DNA from: Acetivibrio straminisolvens JCM 21531
GTDB taxonomy: Bacteria; Bacillota; Clostridia; Acetivibrionales; Acetivibrionaceae
Direction of reading: 5' to 3'
DNA length: 64,000 nucleotides
Assembly (NCBI RefSeq): GCF_000521465.1
Contig: NZ_BAVR01000008.1
Location: 25,119-89,118 of the forward strand
Positions 39,215-49,772 of the stretch are shown piece after piece (the first letter of the stretch is position 1; each line of letters begins with the position of its first letter). The translations under genes were made by a program, and so were the position numbers. The notes below the pieces were generated by a model, which searched no databases, had not been told where the DNA came from, and worked only from the letters and a program-made list of their open reading frames with translations.

Positions 39215-42200
39215 GGTTGTACCGGTACCGTGGCTTCCACGTATTGAATTTCTTCCGGTTTTATTTTTGCTTTCTTAAGAGCCTTTTCAATAACATCACG
39301 CTGTCCCGAAATACTCGGTGCAGTATATCCGATTTTCTCAATACCGTCATTATTAATGGCCGAACCCTTAATCACAGCGTATATATGGTCATTATCTTTT
39401 ATTGCTCTGTCCAGTTTCTTCAGAACAACAATGGCACAACCGTTACCGGACACAGTTCCCGATGCATTTTCGGAGAACGGTCTGCAGTGTCCGTCCTTTG
39501 AAAAAATCATTCCCTCATGCCACAAATAACCCTCTTTCCTTGGATAGGAAATGGATACTCCTCCGGCAACAGCTATATCCGCTTCACCGCACTGCAAATA
39601 CTTCACTGCCTGATGTATTGCAACAAGGGATGTAGAACATGCTGTTTGAACGTTAACGCTAGGTCCTTTCAAATTTAACTTGTAAGATACTTTTGTTGTA
39701 ACAAAGTCTTTATCGTTTAATGTCATTACCTCAAAGGAATTTACCGCGTTATTGTGCTTTCCAAAATAACGTGCCAGCCATGAGATATTGGCACCGCTTC
39801 CGGCAAACAACCCTATCTTGCCTGAATATTCGAATGGATTATATCCGGCATTTTCAAGGGCGTTCCATACACACATATGCAAAAGACGAATCTGAGGATC
39901 CATAGTATTTGCTTCTTTGCGCGAGTAGTTGAAGAAGTCTGCATCAAAATATTCAACACCCTCAAGATATCCCTTTCTCCTTACATAGTTCGGGTCATTG
40001 ATTTCTTCCTCCGGTATTCCCGACTGTTTCAGTTCTTCATCGGAAAACTCACGCAAACATTCTTTTCCTGCTACAATGTTATTCCATAATTCTTCAACGC
40101 CGTCAGCACCGGGGAAACGGCCGTACATACCGATGACGGCAATATCCTCACTATCATCGGTTGCCTCTATTTCATCTTCCTCCAATAACAGAGGGCTGTT
40201 TTCAGAAATATTAAACGATTTGGCAAGAAGCTCCACTGTCGGATTTTCAAACAACTGCATTAACGGCACCGTATAACCCAACAGTTCATTCAAACGATTG
40301 TTTACAAGCATTAGAGTATAAGAAGTTCCGCCGATATCAAAGAAATTATCCTTAACTGTAATATGTTGTACACCCAACATATCTTTCCATATCTTAATAA
40401 TTTCTTTTTCTATCCGTTTCATCGGCATAGAAGCTTTTTTATTCTCTTCAGAAACTTCCTCTTCAGGCAAAGTAAGCGCCCGTTTATTGACTTTACCGTT
40501 TGGAAGCAGCGGCATTTTATCCAACTTTATGATATGAGTCGGCATCATATAGTTTGGAAGTTTTTTCATCAACCAATCTTTTAATGTTTCGCTTGACTTA
40601 TTTTCCTCACCGTTTTCTTCTTTGTCACAATAGAACAAAGCCAGGTGAGAGTTTCCGTTCTCTGCGGCAAAGGCTTTTGCCACTGCATAGGAAACATTCG
40701 GATTCTGCATCGCAATATTTTCAATTTCACCCAACTCAATGCGATACCCACGGATTTTGACTTGAGAATCCAGTCTTCCCTTCAGCTCAAATTCACCGGT
40801 ATCGAGCATACGTGCACAATCGCCGGTTCTATATATATCAATGCTTGAATCTTCCGGCAGTTTGACAAACCTATTTGCGGTTTCTTCCGGATTATTGATA
40901 TATCCCTTTGACAAGCCTCGTCCGGCTATGCAAAGCTCTCCGTAAACTCCAACAGGCTGCAGCATACCTTTTTCGCTTATGACAAACAGTTGAGTATTTG
41001 CAATAGCTTCTCCTATAGTCACTGATTTAGAATCGGTTAAATCTTTAACCGTTGCCGTTACAGTGGTCTCTGTCGGCCCATACATATTGTACAGCCTTGC
41101 ATTGGTATGCTTTTGCAGATGCTTCATAAGCGATACAGGATAGTTTTCTCCTCCTGCTACAATCACCTTCAATTGGCTTAAAGCTTGTCCGAAATTAGGA
41201 TTTTCTACCATAGCGCGAAGCTTTGATACCGGACTTTGAATATGCGTTACTTTATATTGAACTATCTTATCGCCAAGTAAACTAGAGTCAAGATACTCTG
41301 TCTCATCAGCCATATATATCGAGTGTCCGGTGCACAATGGCAAAAGCGATTCAAACACAAAAATGTCAAAAGAAGGAGTAGCCATACAGATAATTCTGTC
41401 GTCTTCACCGGAGAAAATACCTCTTGCTATATGGTCACTTATTAGATTCACAACACCTTCATGTTTTACCATTACCCCTTTAGGTGTCCCTGTTGAACCC
41501 GATGTGAATATAACATAAGCCAAATTGTCTTTGTTTGCACGTTTTGGAGGATCGGCAACAACATCTAAATCAGCCTCCAACTTGCTCAAATCAATTGCTT
41601 GAGCATTAATATCCACAAGATTCCGATACTTTTCGGGACATATCAACACATTGATATTGCTCTGTGAAACCATATGCGAAATTCTATCTGCAGGGAATTT
41701 AGGGTCAATAGGAACATAAGCTCCACCAGCCTTTAAAATTCCGAGCATTGCAACAATCAGGTTTTCATCCCTCTCCGGAATTATACCCACCATCGTATCT
41801 TCCTTTATGCCCATATCAATTAGCTTCCAGGCCAAAATATTTGCCCGGTGATTTAACTCTCGGTAGGTAATTTCACGTCCGTCCGACAAAACAAGTGCAA
41901 CTTTGTCAGGTAGATTCTTTGCATTTCTTTCAAACATTTCTTGAATTAAAACATCATCTTCTATAGGAAGGCTCGTTTTCTTAAACTGGCCGAAAATAAG
42001 CTCCCTATCCCATTCTGTAAGCATATCAATTTGTCCAAGCTCTATGTCTTGGCTTTTAGTTATGGCACACAGAATATTTATATAATGCTGAGCCATTCTT
42101 TCAATGGTCTCTCTCTTAAACAGACTTGTAGAATAGTCAATGAAACATGCCAATCCGTTATTTTCCTCGTTGCAGGTCAGCAACAAATCGAGAGATACCG

Positions 42201-43878
42201 ATTCAATAGGCACTTGACATGGAATAAACTTAAGTCCTTCCACTTCCAAATCAAAAGTCTCCATGTTGTGGTAATCAAACGACACGTCAAATACCGGATT
42301 TCTGTTGAGCTCTCTCTTGATATCCATATGCTCAACCAATGTATCAAACTGGTAATCCTGATTTTTTAACGCTTCAAAGGTGTTTTCCTTAACTTCATTT
42401 AAAAATTCATCATATTTTTTATCAAGGCTCGGAAAACTCCTGATAGCAAGCATATTGACAAACATACCTACTGTCTCGCGTATTTCATCCCGGGTTCTTC
42501 CCGAAACGGGAGTACCCACTATGATCTCTTCCTGGCCGGAATATTTTGCCAGGAGCACATACCATGCACTTAACATGGTCATAAAGTTGGTAGCACCAAA
42601 TTTACGAGAAAGCTCACCAATCTTCTCGGTTAATTCTTTATCTATATAAAACTCTACTCTTCCGCCTTTAAAACTTGTTATATGAGGTCTCTCAAAATCA
42701 GTGGGCATTTCAAGCTTTGGAATTTCGCCACTTAAATGATTGAGCCAAAATTCTTTCTTCTTTTTCATTTCCTCGGACTGCATATAATTGTTCTGCCAAA
42801 TTGCATAATCCTTGTAATGAATCTTTAGCGGCTCAAGTTCGCCAAAATAGAGGGTATTAAAATCTCGAGTCAATATTTCTACAGCTGTACCGTCTGCAAT
42901 TATATGATGGATGTCAAACAATAAAAGCTGTCTGTTCTCTCCAACCTTTACAAGTTCAATACGGAAGAGAGGCGCTTTGGACAAGTCAAAAGGCTTCACA
43001 AAGTCCTTTAAAATAGCATTCAAATCTTCCTCTGTCTCGTATTTGCGTTCCGAATAGGCAATTGGCAATTCTGCAATATCGTTCAATTTTTGAACAATCT
43101 GTCCGTCTATAACATGGAAAGAAGTCCTAAGGGATTCATGCCGTAAAATCAATTTCCTTACGGCCTCTTCAGTCCGTTCTTTCTCCAACTCACCTTCAAT
43201 TAAGGTAGCCGAATAAAGATTATATGCAAGGGATTTCTTATCCATCAAATAGAATGTATACATACGTCTTTGTGAAGAAGAAAGCGGATAATAATCGGCC
43301 TTTTCTGCCGGTCTAATTGAAGTATCCGTTTCAATAGACGCATTATTTTCACGTATAAAAGCAGCTAATTTGGCCGGGGTGTTTTGAGCGAAAATGTCTT
43401 TTATCTCCACTTTAACACCCAGCATTTTTTTCAAAGTAGCAGATAAACTTACAGCCTTTAGCGAATCTCCGCCCATTTCGAAGAAATCCTGATTACTGTC
43501 GATAGCATCAAATCCAAAAATTGATTTATATGCTTCAATTACTGCATTCTCCAGCTCGCTTCCGTCACCTGAATTTACAGAACTCAATAATGCAGGCAAA
43601 ACATACTCCGCTGTATCCTGTACTCTGCCAACAGCTGCTTCCTGATATGCTTCCGACATTTGATCCATTTTTACTTCAATTGGGAAAGGTATCTTGTCAA
43701 ACACATAAGCAGGCAGAGATACACGCTTCCTTACGGAATCTCCTTTCAATACATCCCAATCAATCTCAACACCTGCACACCAAATCTGTCCAAGTTTCTT
43801 ATTTAAGTATTCTACATCATCTTCAGCCTCGCGAATATGGCGTATGAGGTTAATAAACTTCTGTCCCGGTTTTTGCAC
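39199..43878 (-). CDS. NRPS-PKS piece 3: ACP1, C2, A2, PCP2, start of KS2
   Basis: This 1,559-residue frame begins at the end of the AT1 domain. One added base near 43,877 joins ...FARQHE to VQKPGQKF. It contains an ACP (MGGDSLKA, about 43,470), a condensation domain (HHIIADG, about 42,900; EWFLNHLSG region), an adenylation domain (FTSGSTGTPKGVMV at about 41,490; core FDIFVFESL; YGPTETTV), a carrier domain (IGGTSYTLM, about 40,335) and the N-terminal part of KS2 with an intact active site QTACSTSL (about 39,635). The first codon given is not a real start. Confidence 0.93.
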   Translation of the reverse strand: MQKPGQKFINLIRHIREAEDDVEYLNKKLGQIWCAGVEIDWDVLKGDSVRKRVSLPAYVFDKIPFPIEVKMDQMSEAYQEAAVGRVQDTAEYVLPALLSSVNSGDGSELENAVIEAYKSIFGFDAIDSNQDFFEMGGDSLKAVSLSATLKKMLGVKVEIKDIFAQNTPAKLAAFIRENNASIETDTSIRPAEKADYYPLSSSQRRMYTFYLMDKKSLAYNLYSATLIEGELEKERTEEAVRKLILRHESLRTSFHVIDGQIVQKLNDIAELPIAYSERKYETEEDLNAILKDFVKPFDLSKAPLFRIELVKVGENRQLLLFDIHHIIADGTAVEILTRDFNTLYFGELEPLKIHYKDYAIWQNNYMQSEEMKKKKEFWLNHLSGEIPKLEMPTDFERPHITSFKGGRVEFYIDKELTEKIGELSRKFGATNFMTMLSAWYVLLAKYSGQEEIIVGTPVSGRTRDEIRETVGMFVNMLAIRSFPSLDKKYDEFLNEVKENTFEALKNQDYQFDTLVEHMDIKRELNRNPVFDVSFDYHNMETFDLEVEGLKFIPCQVPIESVSLDLLLTCNEENNGLACFIDYSTSLFKRETIERMAQHYINILCAITKSQDIELGQIDMLTEWDRELIFGQFKKTSLPIEDDVLIQEMFERNAKNLPDKVALVLSDGREITYRELNHRANILAWKLIDMGIKEDTMVGIIPERDENLIVAMLGILKAGGAYVPIDPKFPADRISHMVSQSNINVLICPEKYRNLVDINAQAIDLSKLEADLDVVADPPKRANKDNLAYVIFTSGSTGTPKGVMVKHEGVVNLISDHIARGIFSGEDDRIICMATPSFDIFVFESLLPLCTGHSIYMADETEYLDSSLLGDKIVQYKVTHIQSPVSKLRAMVENPNFGQALSQLKVIVAGGENYPVSLMKHLQKHTNARLYNMYGPTETTVTATVKDLTDSKSVTIGEAIANTQLFVISEKGMLQPVGVYGELCIAGRGLSKGYINNPEETANRFVKLPEDSSIDIYRTGDCARMLDTGEFELKGRLDSQVKIRGYRIELGEIENIAMQNPNVSYAVAKAFAAENGNSHLALFYCDKEENGEENKSSETLKDWLMKKLPNYMMPTHIIKLDKMPLLPNGKVNKRALTLPEEEVSEENKKASMPMKRIEKEIIKIWKDMLGVQHITVKDNFFDIGGTSYTLMLVNNRLNELLGYTVPLMQLFENPTVELLAKSFNISENSPLLLEEDEIEATDDSEDIAVIGMYGRFPGADGVEELWNNIVAGKECLREFSDEELKQSGIPEEEINDPNYVRRKGYLEGVEYFDADFFNYSRKEANTMDPQIRLLHMCVWNALENAGYNPFEYSGKIGLFAGSGANISWLARYFGKHNNAVNSFEVMTLNDKDFVTTKVSYKLNLKGPSVNVQTACSTSLVAIHQAVKYLQCGEADIAVAGGVSISYPRKEGYLWHEGMIFSKDGHCRPFSENASGTVSGNGCAIVVLKKLDRAIKDNDHIYAVIKGSAINNDGIEKIGYTAPSISGQRDVIEKALKKAKIKPEEIQYVEATVPVQPWEIL

Positions 43879-45467
43879 TCATGCTGCCTTGCAAAAGAAC
43901 TTAAAATATTTCCGGCACCAACCTCAATAAATATATCCTCCGGATTTTTCAAAACTTCCGCCAAGCATTGGGAGAACTTTACAGGCCTCAGTATGTGTTC
44001 CGACCAATAGGAAGGCGAAGTCATCTCACCTTCTTTTGCCCAAGTACCGCTTACATTGGAAACAATGGGTATTTGCGGCTCATTAATGGTGAAACCCGAA
44101 AGCATCTTTTCAAACTCTTGGGCTGCTTTTTCCATCATTGGTGTATGGAAAGCATGGGATGTCCTTACTCTTGTGCAGTTTATACCACGTCCCTTTAATT
44201 TTTCTTCGAATTTGGCTATGTCTTGGTCTCTTCCTCCAACCACACAACTTCCGGTAGTGTTCTCCAAAGCCAGCCATACACCGGGCTCAAGTTCCTTCTC
44301 TATTTCTGAAGCAGGAGCCATTACAGACAGCATGATTCCAGGCTCTTGTTTTTGCATTACCTTTCCGCGGAATCTCACTATCTCTACCGCATCCTTCAGT
44401 TCGAAGACTCCGGCAACAACTGCAGCTATCACTTCTCCTATGCTGTGTCCAATCATACCCTTAGGCTTTATCCCTATTTCAATCATTGTTTTCGCCAGAG
44501 CATAGCTTGTAGCAAACAGGGCAAACTGGGTATATTGGGTTTGATTTATTTTTTGAGGATCTTCATTTCCATACATCAACTCCAAAAACTCTTTTTGTTC
44601 TTCAGGGTTCAACAACTCAAAAACCTCATCTATATGGGTCTTGAATATTTTTGAAACGACACTTTTATCGGCAGAGAAATAAAGTTCGCGTCCCATTCCC
44701 TGATATTGGCTTCCCTGACCCGGGAACATTAAATACACATCGCGGTTTCCCGGTTTTACTTCGCTATAAGCAACTTCCTCCAGTTTTTTAATGATTTTTT
44801 CAGGTTCTTTATAAAACTCGTCATTTATGACCAGGGACTTTCTGAATGGGAACGGTTTTCTTCCAACCTTCAGTGTCCATGCTGCATCAGAAACGTTTAT
44901 ACCCGGATTTTGCAAAAGGTATTCCAAAACCCTTTTTGAAGTTGCTTCAAGTGCAGTAGGTGTTTTAGCAGAGAATGTCAATAGGTTGACTTTCTCGGCA
45001 GGACTGCTTTGTACAGCTTCTGGGGCCTCTTCCAGCACTACATGGACATTGGTTCCGCCAACTCCGAAGGAGTTTATTCCGGCACGCAAAATTCCCGCTT
45101 CAACATTTTCTTTTTTCCACTCGGTTCCGTGGGCTTTCACAATAAACGGAGTATTTTCAAAATTGATTTTGGGATTCGGCTCTTCATAATTTACTGTTCC
45201 GGGAATAAACTTATTATTCAGACAAAGAGCCACCTTGGCCAGCCCCACTACTCCGGCTGCCGTATCGGCATGTCCCACATTTCCTTTTACCGAACCGAGA
45301 ATACAAAACTGCTTTTTATCTGTTGCAAAGGCTTTTGTCAAAGATTCCACTTCTATGGGATCCCCCAAAGATGTTCCTGTTCCATGGGCCTCAACATAAC
45401 TTACCGTTTCAGGGTCAATTCCGGCATTACGGTAAGCGCTCCGGATTACCTCGGCTTGTCCTTCCAC
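43812..45467 (-). CDS. NRPS-PKS piece 2: end of KS1 and malonyl-type AT1
   Basis: The frame carries the second half of KS1 (VEAHGTGTSLGDPIEV and VKGNVGHADTAAG) and a complete acyltransferase: LMFPGQGSQYQGMG, catalytic Ser in MIGHSIGEVIAAV (about 44,445), and SHAFHTPMM (about 44,155), the malonyl-CoA-specific pattern. It joins the upstream frame if one G is added at 45,516-45,520 (AAGGTTCTG to AAGGGTTCTG), restoring IKGSAVNNDG. This is the only apparently active cis-AT in the cluster. Confidence 0.93.
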   Translation of the reverse strand: MEGQAEVIRSAYRNAGIDPETVSYVEAHGTGTSLGDPIEVESLTKAFATDKKQFCILGSVKGNVGHADTAAGVVGLAKVALCLNNKFIPGTVNYEEPNPKINFENTPFIVKAHGTEWKKENVEAGILRAGINSFGVGGTNVHVVLEEAPEAVQSSPAEKVNLLTFSAKTPTALEATSKRVLEYLLQNPGINVSDAAWTLKVGRKPFPFRKSLVINDEFYKEPEKIIKKLEEVAYSEVKPGNRDVYLMFPGQGSQYQGMGRELYFSADKSVVSKIFKTHIDEVFELLNPEEQKEFLELMYGNEDPQKINQTQYTQFALFATSYALAKTMIEIGIKPKGMIGHSIGEVIAAVVAGVFELKDAVEIVRFRGKVMQKQEPGIMLSVMAPASEIEKELEPGVWLALENTTGSCVVGGRDQDIAKFEEKLKGRGINCTRVRTSHAFHTPMMEKAAQEFEKMLSGFTINEPQIPIVSNVSGTWAKEGEMTSPSYWSEHILRPVKFSQCLAEVLKNPEDIFIEVGAGNILSSFARQHECKNRDRSLLTSYAIFARLKMM

Positions 45468-45475
45468 ACTCGGAG

Positions 45476-48400
45476 CTACGAATCCGACTTTCTGATTACC
45501 GTCATTATTGACGGCAGAACCTTGATAACCGCATATATATTGTCGTTATCCCTTATGGCATCCTCCAGCCTTTTCATAACCACCAGGGCCAACCCATTGG
45601 AAAATACAGTTCCCTTTGCTTTGGCATCAAAAGGACGGCAATGCCCATCAGGTGAGAACATCATTCCTTCTTCATAGAAATATCCGCCCTCATTTGGAAG
45701 CTCTATAGTTATTCCACCTGCTATAGCCAGATCGCACTCCCCAAGTATTAGAGACTGTCTTGCCAGATGAGGCGTAACCAAAGTAGTCGAGCATCCGGTC
45801 AACGCTGAAAGAACAGGTCCCTTGATGTCCAATTTATAAGACAAACGGGTTGCCAAAAAGTGATTTGTACTTAATGTAAACGCCTGATACTTATCGCTGA
45901 AATCCGATCCTCCGAAGAGTGCTTTTTTATACCATTCAAAGTCATCGGATCCTCCTATGAATATACCTATTCTCGAAGAGTCGGACCCAGGGTAGTATCC
46001 TGCATCCTCAAGTGCTTCCCATGTGCCTTGATAAAGAAGCCTCAACTGAGGAGACATCATTCGAACTTCTCCTGGGGTATATTCAAAGAAGTAAGGATCA
46101 AAATAGTCAATGTCGTCTATTCTTCCTTTAGCTTTTACATAATTGGGCGATCTGAAAACCTCAGGACTAACGCCTAATTTTTCCAATTCTTCATCAGTGT
46201 AAAAATGAATACATTCTTTTTCATTCTTTAGATTTTCCCAAAATTCATAAGGATTTCGCGCACCGGGTACACGTATAGATATTCCGATTATTGCAATATC
46301 CTGATTAACGGCTTTTGTCTCCTTTTGGAAGAACACATTTCTATTTTCAAGAGCCTTTTCCTCTTCTTTTGTGAAAAATTCAGCCAATAGACGAATAGTC
46401 GGCATCTGGAAAAGCGCTGTAATTGAAAACTCACGGTTCAAAAGTTTTTTAAGCCTGTTATGTACCTGAATAAGCGCTAAAGAATGGCCTCCGATCTCAA
46501 AGAAATTGTCATCCAATCCCACTTTTGGAATACCAAGAATGTCTTCAAAAACCGACGCAATGGTTTGTTCCAGCTCCGTAGTCGGTGCAAAATATTCCGA
46601 TGAAACATTCTTTCGATAATCCGTATCTGCAATCAGGGCATTTCTATTAGTTTTACCGCTGGTATTCACCGGCAATTCTTTCTTATGTACAAAGAACGAA
46701 GGAATCATGTACTCCGGCAAAGAATTTGACAAATGTTTCTTCAATTCCGCAGCCGGAATCTCTTTCTCCGAAAGATAATATGCACAAAGGAACTCAGGTC
46801 TGCCTGCTTCTTTTTTCACAACTACAACTGCCTGAACAATGCCTTCATACTCTGACAATACCTTTTCAATTTCCTCCAGTTCCAAACGGACACCACGTAC
46901 CTTTACCTGGAAATCCATTCTTCCCAAGAATTCAATAGTGCCGTCTGCAGTCCAGCGAGCAAGGTCCCCTGTGCGATACATATATTGATACCATTTAGGG
47001 TCAATTCCTTCACGATAGAAAGGATTTTGAACAAACTTTTCCTTTGTCAGTTCATCACGATTTAAATAACCTCTGGCCAAACCTACACCGCTTAGGCAAA
47101 GCTCTCCCGGTATGCCTATAGGTTGCAGTTTATCTTTTTCATTTACCACATACCAGCGAATTTCATTAAGAGGCTGGCCTATCGGAATATTTGTTTTATC
47201 CTCACATCCCTTTAAGGAGCAATGAGATGCCCATATTGTACACTCTGTAGGACCGTAAACATTTTCCAACCTGATATTGGTCCCAAGAGAATTAAATTTT
47301 TGTACAATATCCGATGTTACGGCTTCTCCGCCTACAAATATCCATTTTAAAGACTCAAGTTTTGCAATATTTTCTTTTGTATCAAACAGCTCCAAAAACA
47401 ATCTGAACATAGTTGGAACAAAGTTGATATGGGTTACCCTATGCCTTTGAACTTCATCCAGTATCAGAGAAGGATTCTTCTCTGCTCCCGGCTCTAAAAT
47501 CAACAATGCTCCTTCTCCCATAAACCAACCGAACAATTCGGTAACCGAAACATCAAAGGTAAAAGCAGTCTTCAGAAGGAAAATATCCTGCTCTTCCATA
47601 GGAAATCTTCTTTCCAAATCCAGCAATGTATTTACCACACTATGGTTCTCTACCATGACACCTTTGGGTTTACCTGTAGAACCGGAGGTGTACATAATAT
47701 ATGCAAGGCTGTAAGGATCCAATTCCACCTCAGGATTGGTATCTTCCCCCGTATAGATGCCGGCATCGTCAATATACAGAATATCCAAATCCCAATCTTT
47801 CTCGCAAGGCAAATTGCTAGAAGTTATTAAAAGGGAAATATTAGCATCTTCGAAAATAAATTCTTTTCTTGCAGATGGGAACGAATGTGCAATTGGCACA
47901 TATGCACATCCGGCTTTTAAAATAGCCAAAATAGCAACTACCATATCAATCGAGCGTTCCATTTGCAGCCCAATAGCTTCATTAGGTCTCGTCTTTCTCT
48001 CCAGAATCTTTCTGCACAATTGATTGGCTTTTGCATTTACTGAAGCATATGTCTCTACTTTTTCTCCAAAAATAAGTGCTCTTCTATTTGGATATTTTTC
48101 TACTTTGGAATGGAATATATCAATAATTGTCTTCGGCTCATAAGTAAAATATGAGGAGCTGTTAAAATCATTTAAAATAAGGTCCTTTTCGTTGTCTATG
48201 AATAAATCAATATCATTAATTTTTATGTCAACATTATCTACAACAGCTTCCAGAAGTTTTAAAAAACGGCGTCCCATCAATTCAATGGTTTCGTCAGAGA
48301 ATATATCCGGTTTGTACTGAATTTTAATCAAATCGTTTTTCGGCGTTTTGTTTAAAACAACCATCATACTGCCCGGAAAAGTTACAATATCATTATCCAC

Positions 48401-49501
48401 AACTTCATTTTTCACATGATACTCTTCCGATTCTTCATATACATCATACACAAAAGAAATATCAAAAATCGAAGGTGACCCGGGCATAGGAACCAATTGA
48501 CTGTCTCTCATAATAAGATTGTTCGGATACCCGATGTTTTTATAGACATTGATTAATTCCTTGGATACCTGTTGAAGAATTGATGAAAACTGCTGAGAGC
48601 CTTCAATATTCATGCGAATTGGCAGCATAGAAACAAAACAACCAACGGTTTCTTCGTAATCAAAACTAGGCCGATATGTAAACGGTGAAGATAAAACAAT
48701 ATCTTCTTCTCTTGTATACCGATGCATCAATACACCAAAAGAAGCTAAAAACAGCATAAAGGTTGTAACTTCTTGATTCATCGAAAGATGAGTTGCTTTC
48801 TTGAGTAAATCCTCAGGTATTTCAAAGCGTTTCTCTTTGCCTATATTGCTGTCTTTTTTTCTAACGGAATAGTCCGGCTGAAATGCCAAAGGCTCTGCTC
48901 CCTTAAGCCTTTCCATCCAGTACTCCTTTTGCTTAACATACTTGCCGTTTGCAAGTTTATCGTTTTCTTTTTGTATAAAGTCTGCAAATCCGGTATCGTG
49001 GCTTATTTCTATGCTCTCATTGTTCTCGAGTTTATAATAATAATCCAACAATTTTTTCTTTAATATTTCCAATGATACCCCGTCTGAAATAATATGATGA
49101 ATACAGATAAAAAACAAATGCTTGTTTTGGTCTAGTTTTACAAGTCTGGCTCTGAACAATGGAGCTTTGGTGAGATCAAAAGGTGTGCACAGTTCTTCTT
49201 CAAGGATTTTTTGGTAAAGTTCTTCGAACTTTTCTGAATTATCGGACAAATCTTGCCTCAATAATTTATAGTCGATTGAATCGTGAATAACTAAGACAGG
49301 TAAATCATTTTCAATATCGAGACTACTTCTTAACGCCTCTTGCTCCCTAATCAACAACTCAAAAGCATTTTCGAAATGTTCTTCCTTTAAATCATACAGT
49401 AATATCGATGCAGATATGTTGTATGATACCGGGTCTAATTGACAATCAAAATAAATCCCCTTCTGAGATTCGGTTAATTCAATTTTCTTTATAATCATCA
49501 T
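45476..49501 (-). CDS. NRPS-PKS piece 1: C1, A1, PCP1, start of KS1
   Basis: True start of the giant synthase. ATG at 49,501 (or 49,498) follows AGGGGAG. The 36 bases upstream that are also open lack a ribosome site. Domains are a condensation domain (HHIISDG, about 49,090), an adenylation domain (YTSGSTGKPKGVMV, about 47,680; core FDVSVTEL; YGPTECTI), a carrier domain (IGGHSLALI, about 46,490) and the first part of KS1 with active site ALTGCSTTL (about 45,790). With four one-base repairs the whole gene is 5,489 residues (33,036-49,501). The first C domain would accept the acyl starter made by the 23,284-27,519 protein. Confidence 0.93.
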   Translation of the reverse strand: MMIIKKIELTESQKGIYFDCQLDPVSYNISASILLYDLKEEHFENAFELLIREQEALRSSLDIENDLPVLVIHDSIDYKLLRQDLSDNSEKFEELYQKILEEELCTPFDLTKAPLFRARLVKLDQNKHLFFICIHHIISDGVSLEILKKKLLDYYYKLENNESIEISHDTGFADFIQKENDKLANGKYVKQKEYWMERLKGAEPLAFQPDYSVRKKDSNIGKEKRFEIPEDLLKKATHLSMNQEVTTFMLFLASFGVLMHRYTREEDIVLSSPFTYRPSFDYEETVGCFVSMLPIRMNIEGSQQFSSILQQVSKELINVYKNIGYPNNLIMRDSQLVPMPGSPSIFDISFVYDVYEESEEYHVKNEVVDNDIVTFPGSMMVVLNKTPKNDLIKIQYKPDIFSDETIELMGRRFLKLLEAVVDNVDIKINDIDLFIDNEKDLILNDFNSSSYFTYEPKTIIDIFHSKVEKYPNRRALIFGEKVETYASVNAKANQLCRKILERKTRPNEAIGLQMERSIDMVVAILAILKAGCAYVPIAHSFPSARKEFIFEDANISLLITSSNLPCEKDWDLDILYIDDAGIYTGEDTNPEVELDPYSLAYIMYTSGSTGKPKGVMVENHSVVNTLLDLERRFPMEEQDIFLLKTAFTFDVSVTELFGWFMGEGALLILEPGAEKNPSLILDEVQRHRVTHINFVPTMFRLFLELFDTKENIAKLESLKWIFVGGEAVTSDIVQKFNSLGTNIRLENVYGPTECTIWASHCSLKGCEDKTNIPIGQPLNEIRWYVVNEKDKLQPIGIPGELCLSGVGLARGYLNRDELTKEKFVQNPFYREGIDPKWYQYMYRTGDLARWTADGTIEFLGRMDFQVKVRGVRLELEEIEKVLSEYEGIVQAVVVVKKEAGRPEFLCAYYLSEKEIPAAELKKHLSNSLPEYMIPSFFVHKKELPVNTSGKTNRNALIADTDYRKNVSSEYFAPTTELEQTIASVFEDILGIPKVGLDDNFFEIGGHSLALIQVHNRLKKLLNREFSITALFQMPTIRLLAEFFTKEEEKALENRNVFFQKETKAVNQDIAIIGISIRVPGARNPYEFWENLKNEKECIHFYTDEELEKLGVSPEVFRSPNYVKAKGRIDDIDYFDPYFFEYTPGEVRMMSPQLRLLYQGTWEALEDAGYYPGSDSSRIGIFIGGSDDFEWYKKALFGGSDFSDKYQAFTLSTNHFLATRLSYKLDIKGPVLSALTGCSTTLVTPHLARQSLILGECDLAIAGGITIELPNEGGYFYEEGMMFSPDGHCRPFDAKAKGTVFSNGLALVVMKRLEDAIRDNDNIYAVIKVLPSIMTVIRKSDS

Positions 49502-49615
49502 TCTTCTCCCCTGCAATTTACTTTTTATGTAAAACAAATATAAATTTTTTTTACAATTAATTAGTTTTCACAAATACAATGAGTTGCTTTGTCAACAGAT
49601 GTAAATTTTCAAGAA

Positions 49616-49645
49616 TTGACATTTGCTATCATATTTACTTATAAG
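49616..49645 (+). promoter_or_regulatory. Consensus promoter facing away from the synthase
   Basis: A perfect -35 TTGACA (49,616-49,621) and -10 TATAAG (49,640-49,645) are separated by 18 bp. No coding sequence follows on the plus strand. The transcript would be a short RNA ending at the terminator near 49,757. A second TTGACA on the minus strand (49,590-49,595) points to the synthase but lacks a clear -10. Confidence 0.6.
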
Positions 49646-49651
49646 CATATT

Positions 49652-49772
49652 TATGCTATAATAAAAATAGCATAGCAAATAGCCGAATAACACAAGGCTA
49701 TTCTGCTGTTGCCCCATAAACCATCCGATTCCGCCAAGAAGTAGTATGGTTTATGGGCTTTTTATTTTTTTC
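49652..49772 (+). ncRNA. Candidate structured small RNA with own terminator
   Basis: Downstream of the consensus promoter come three consecutive hairpins: TATGCTAT/ATAGCATA (49,652-49,659 and 49,667-49,674), AATAGCC/GGCTATT (49,678-49,684 and 49,696-49,702) and a 12-bp terminator stem (49,713-49,724 and 49,746-49,757) followed by a T-rich tract. There is no open reading frame. I do not recognise a known riboswitch or RNA family. It could be a trans-acting RNA or an attenuator-like element next to the synthase start. Confidence 0.5.

Noticed and set aside
36731..49501. Five separate NRPS/PKS genes
   Set aside because: Each junction falls inside a conserved KS, AT or C domain and is healed by adding one base. 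The total becomes exactly 5,490 codons, so it is one gene.
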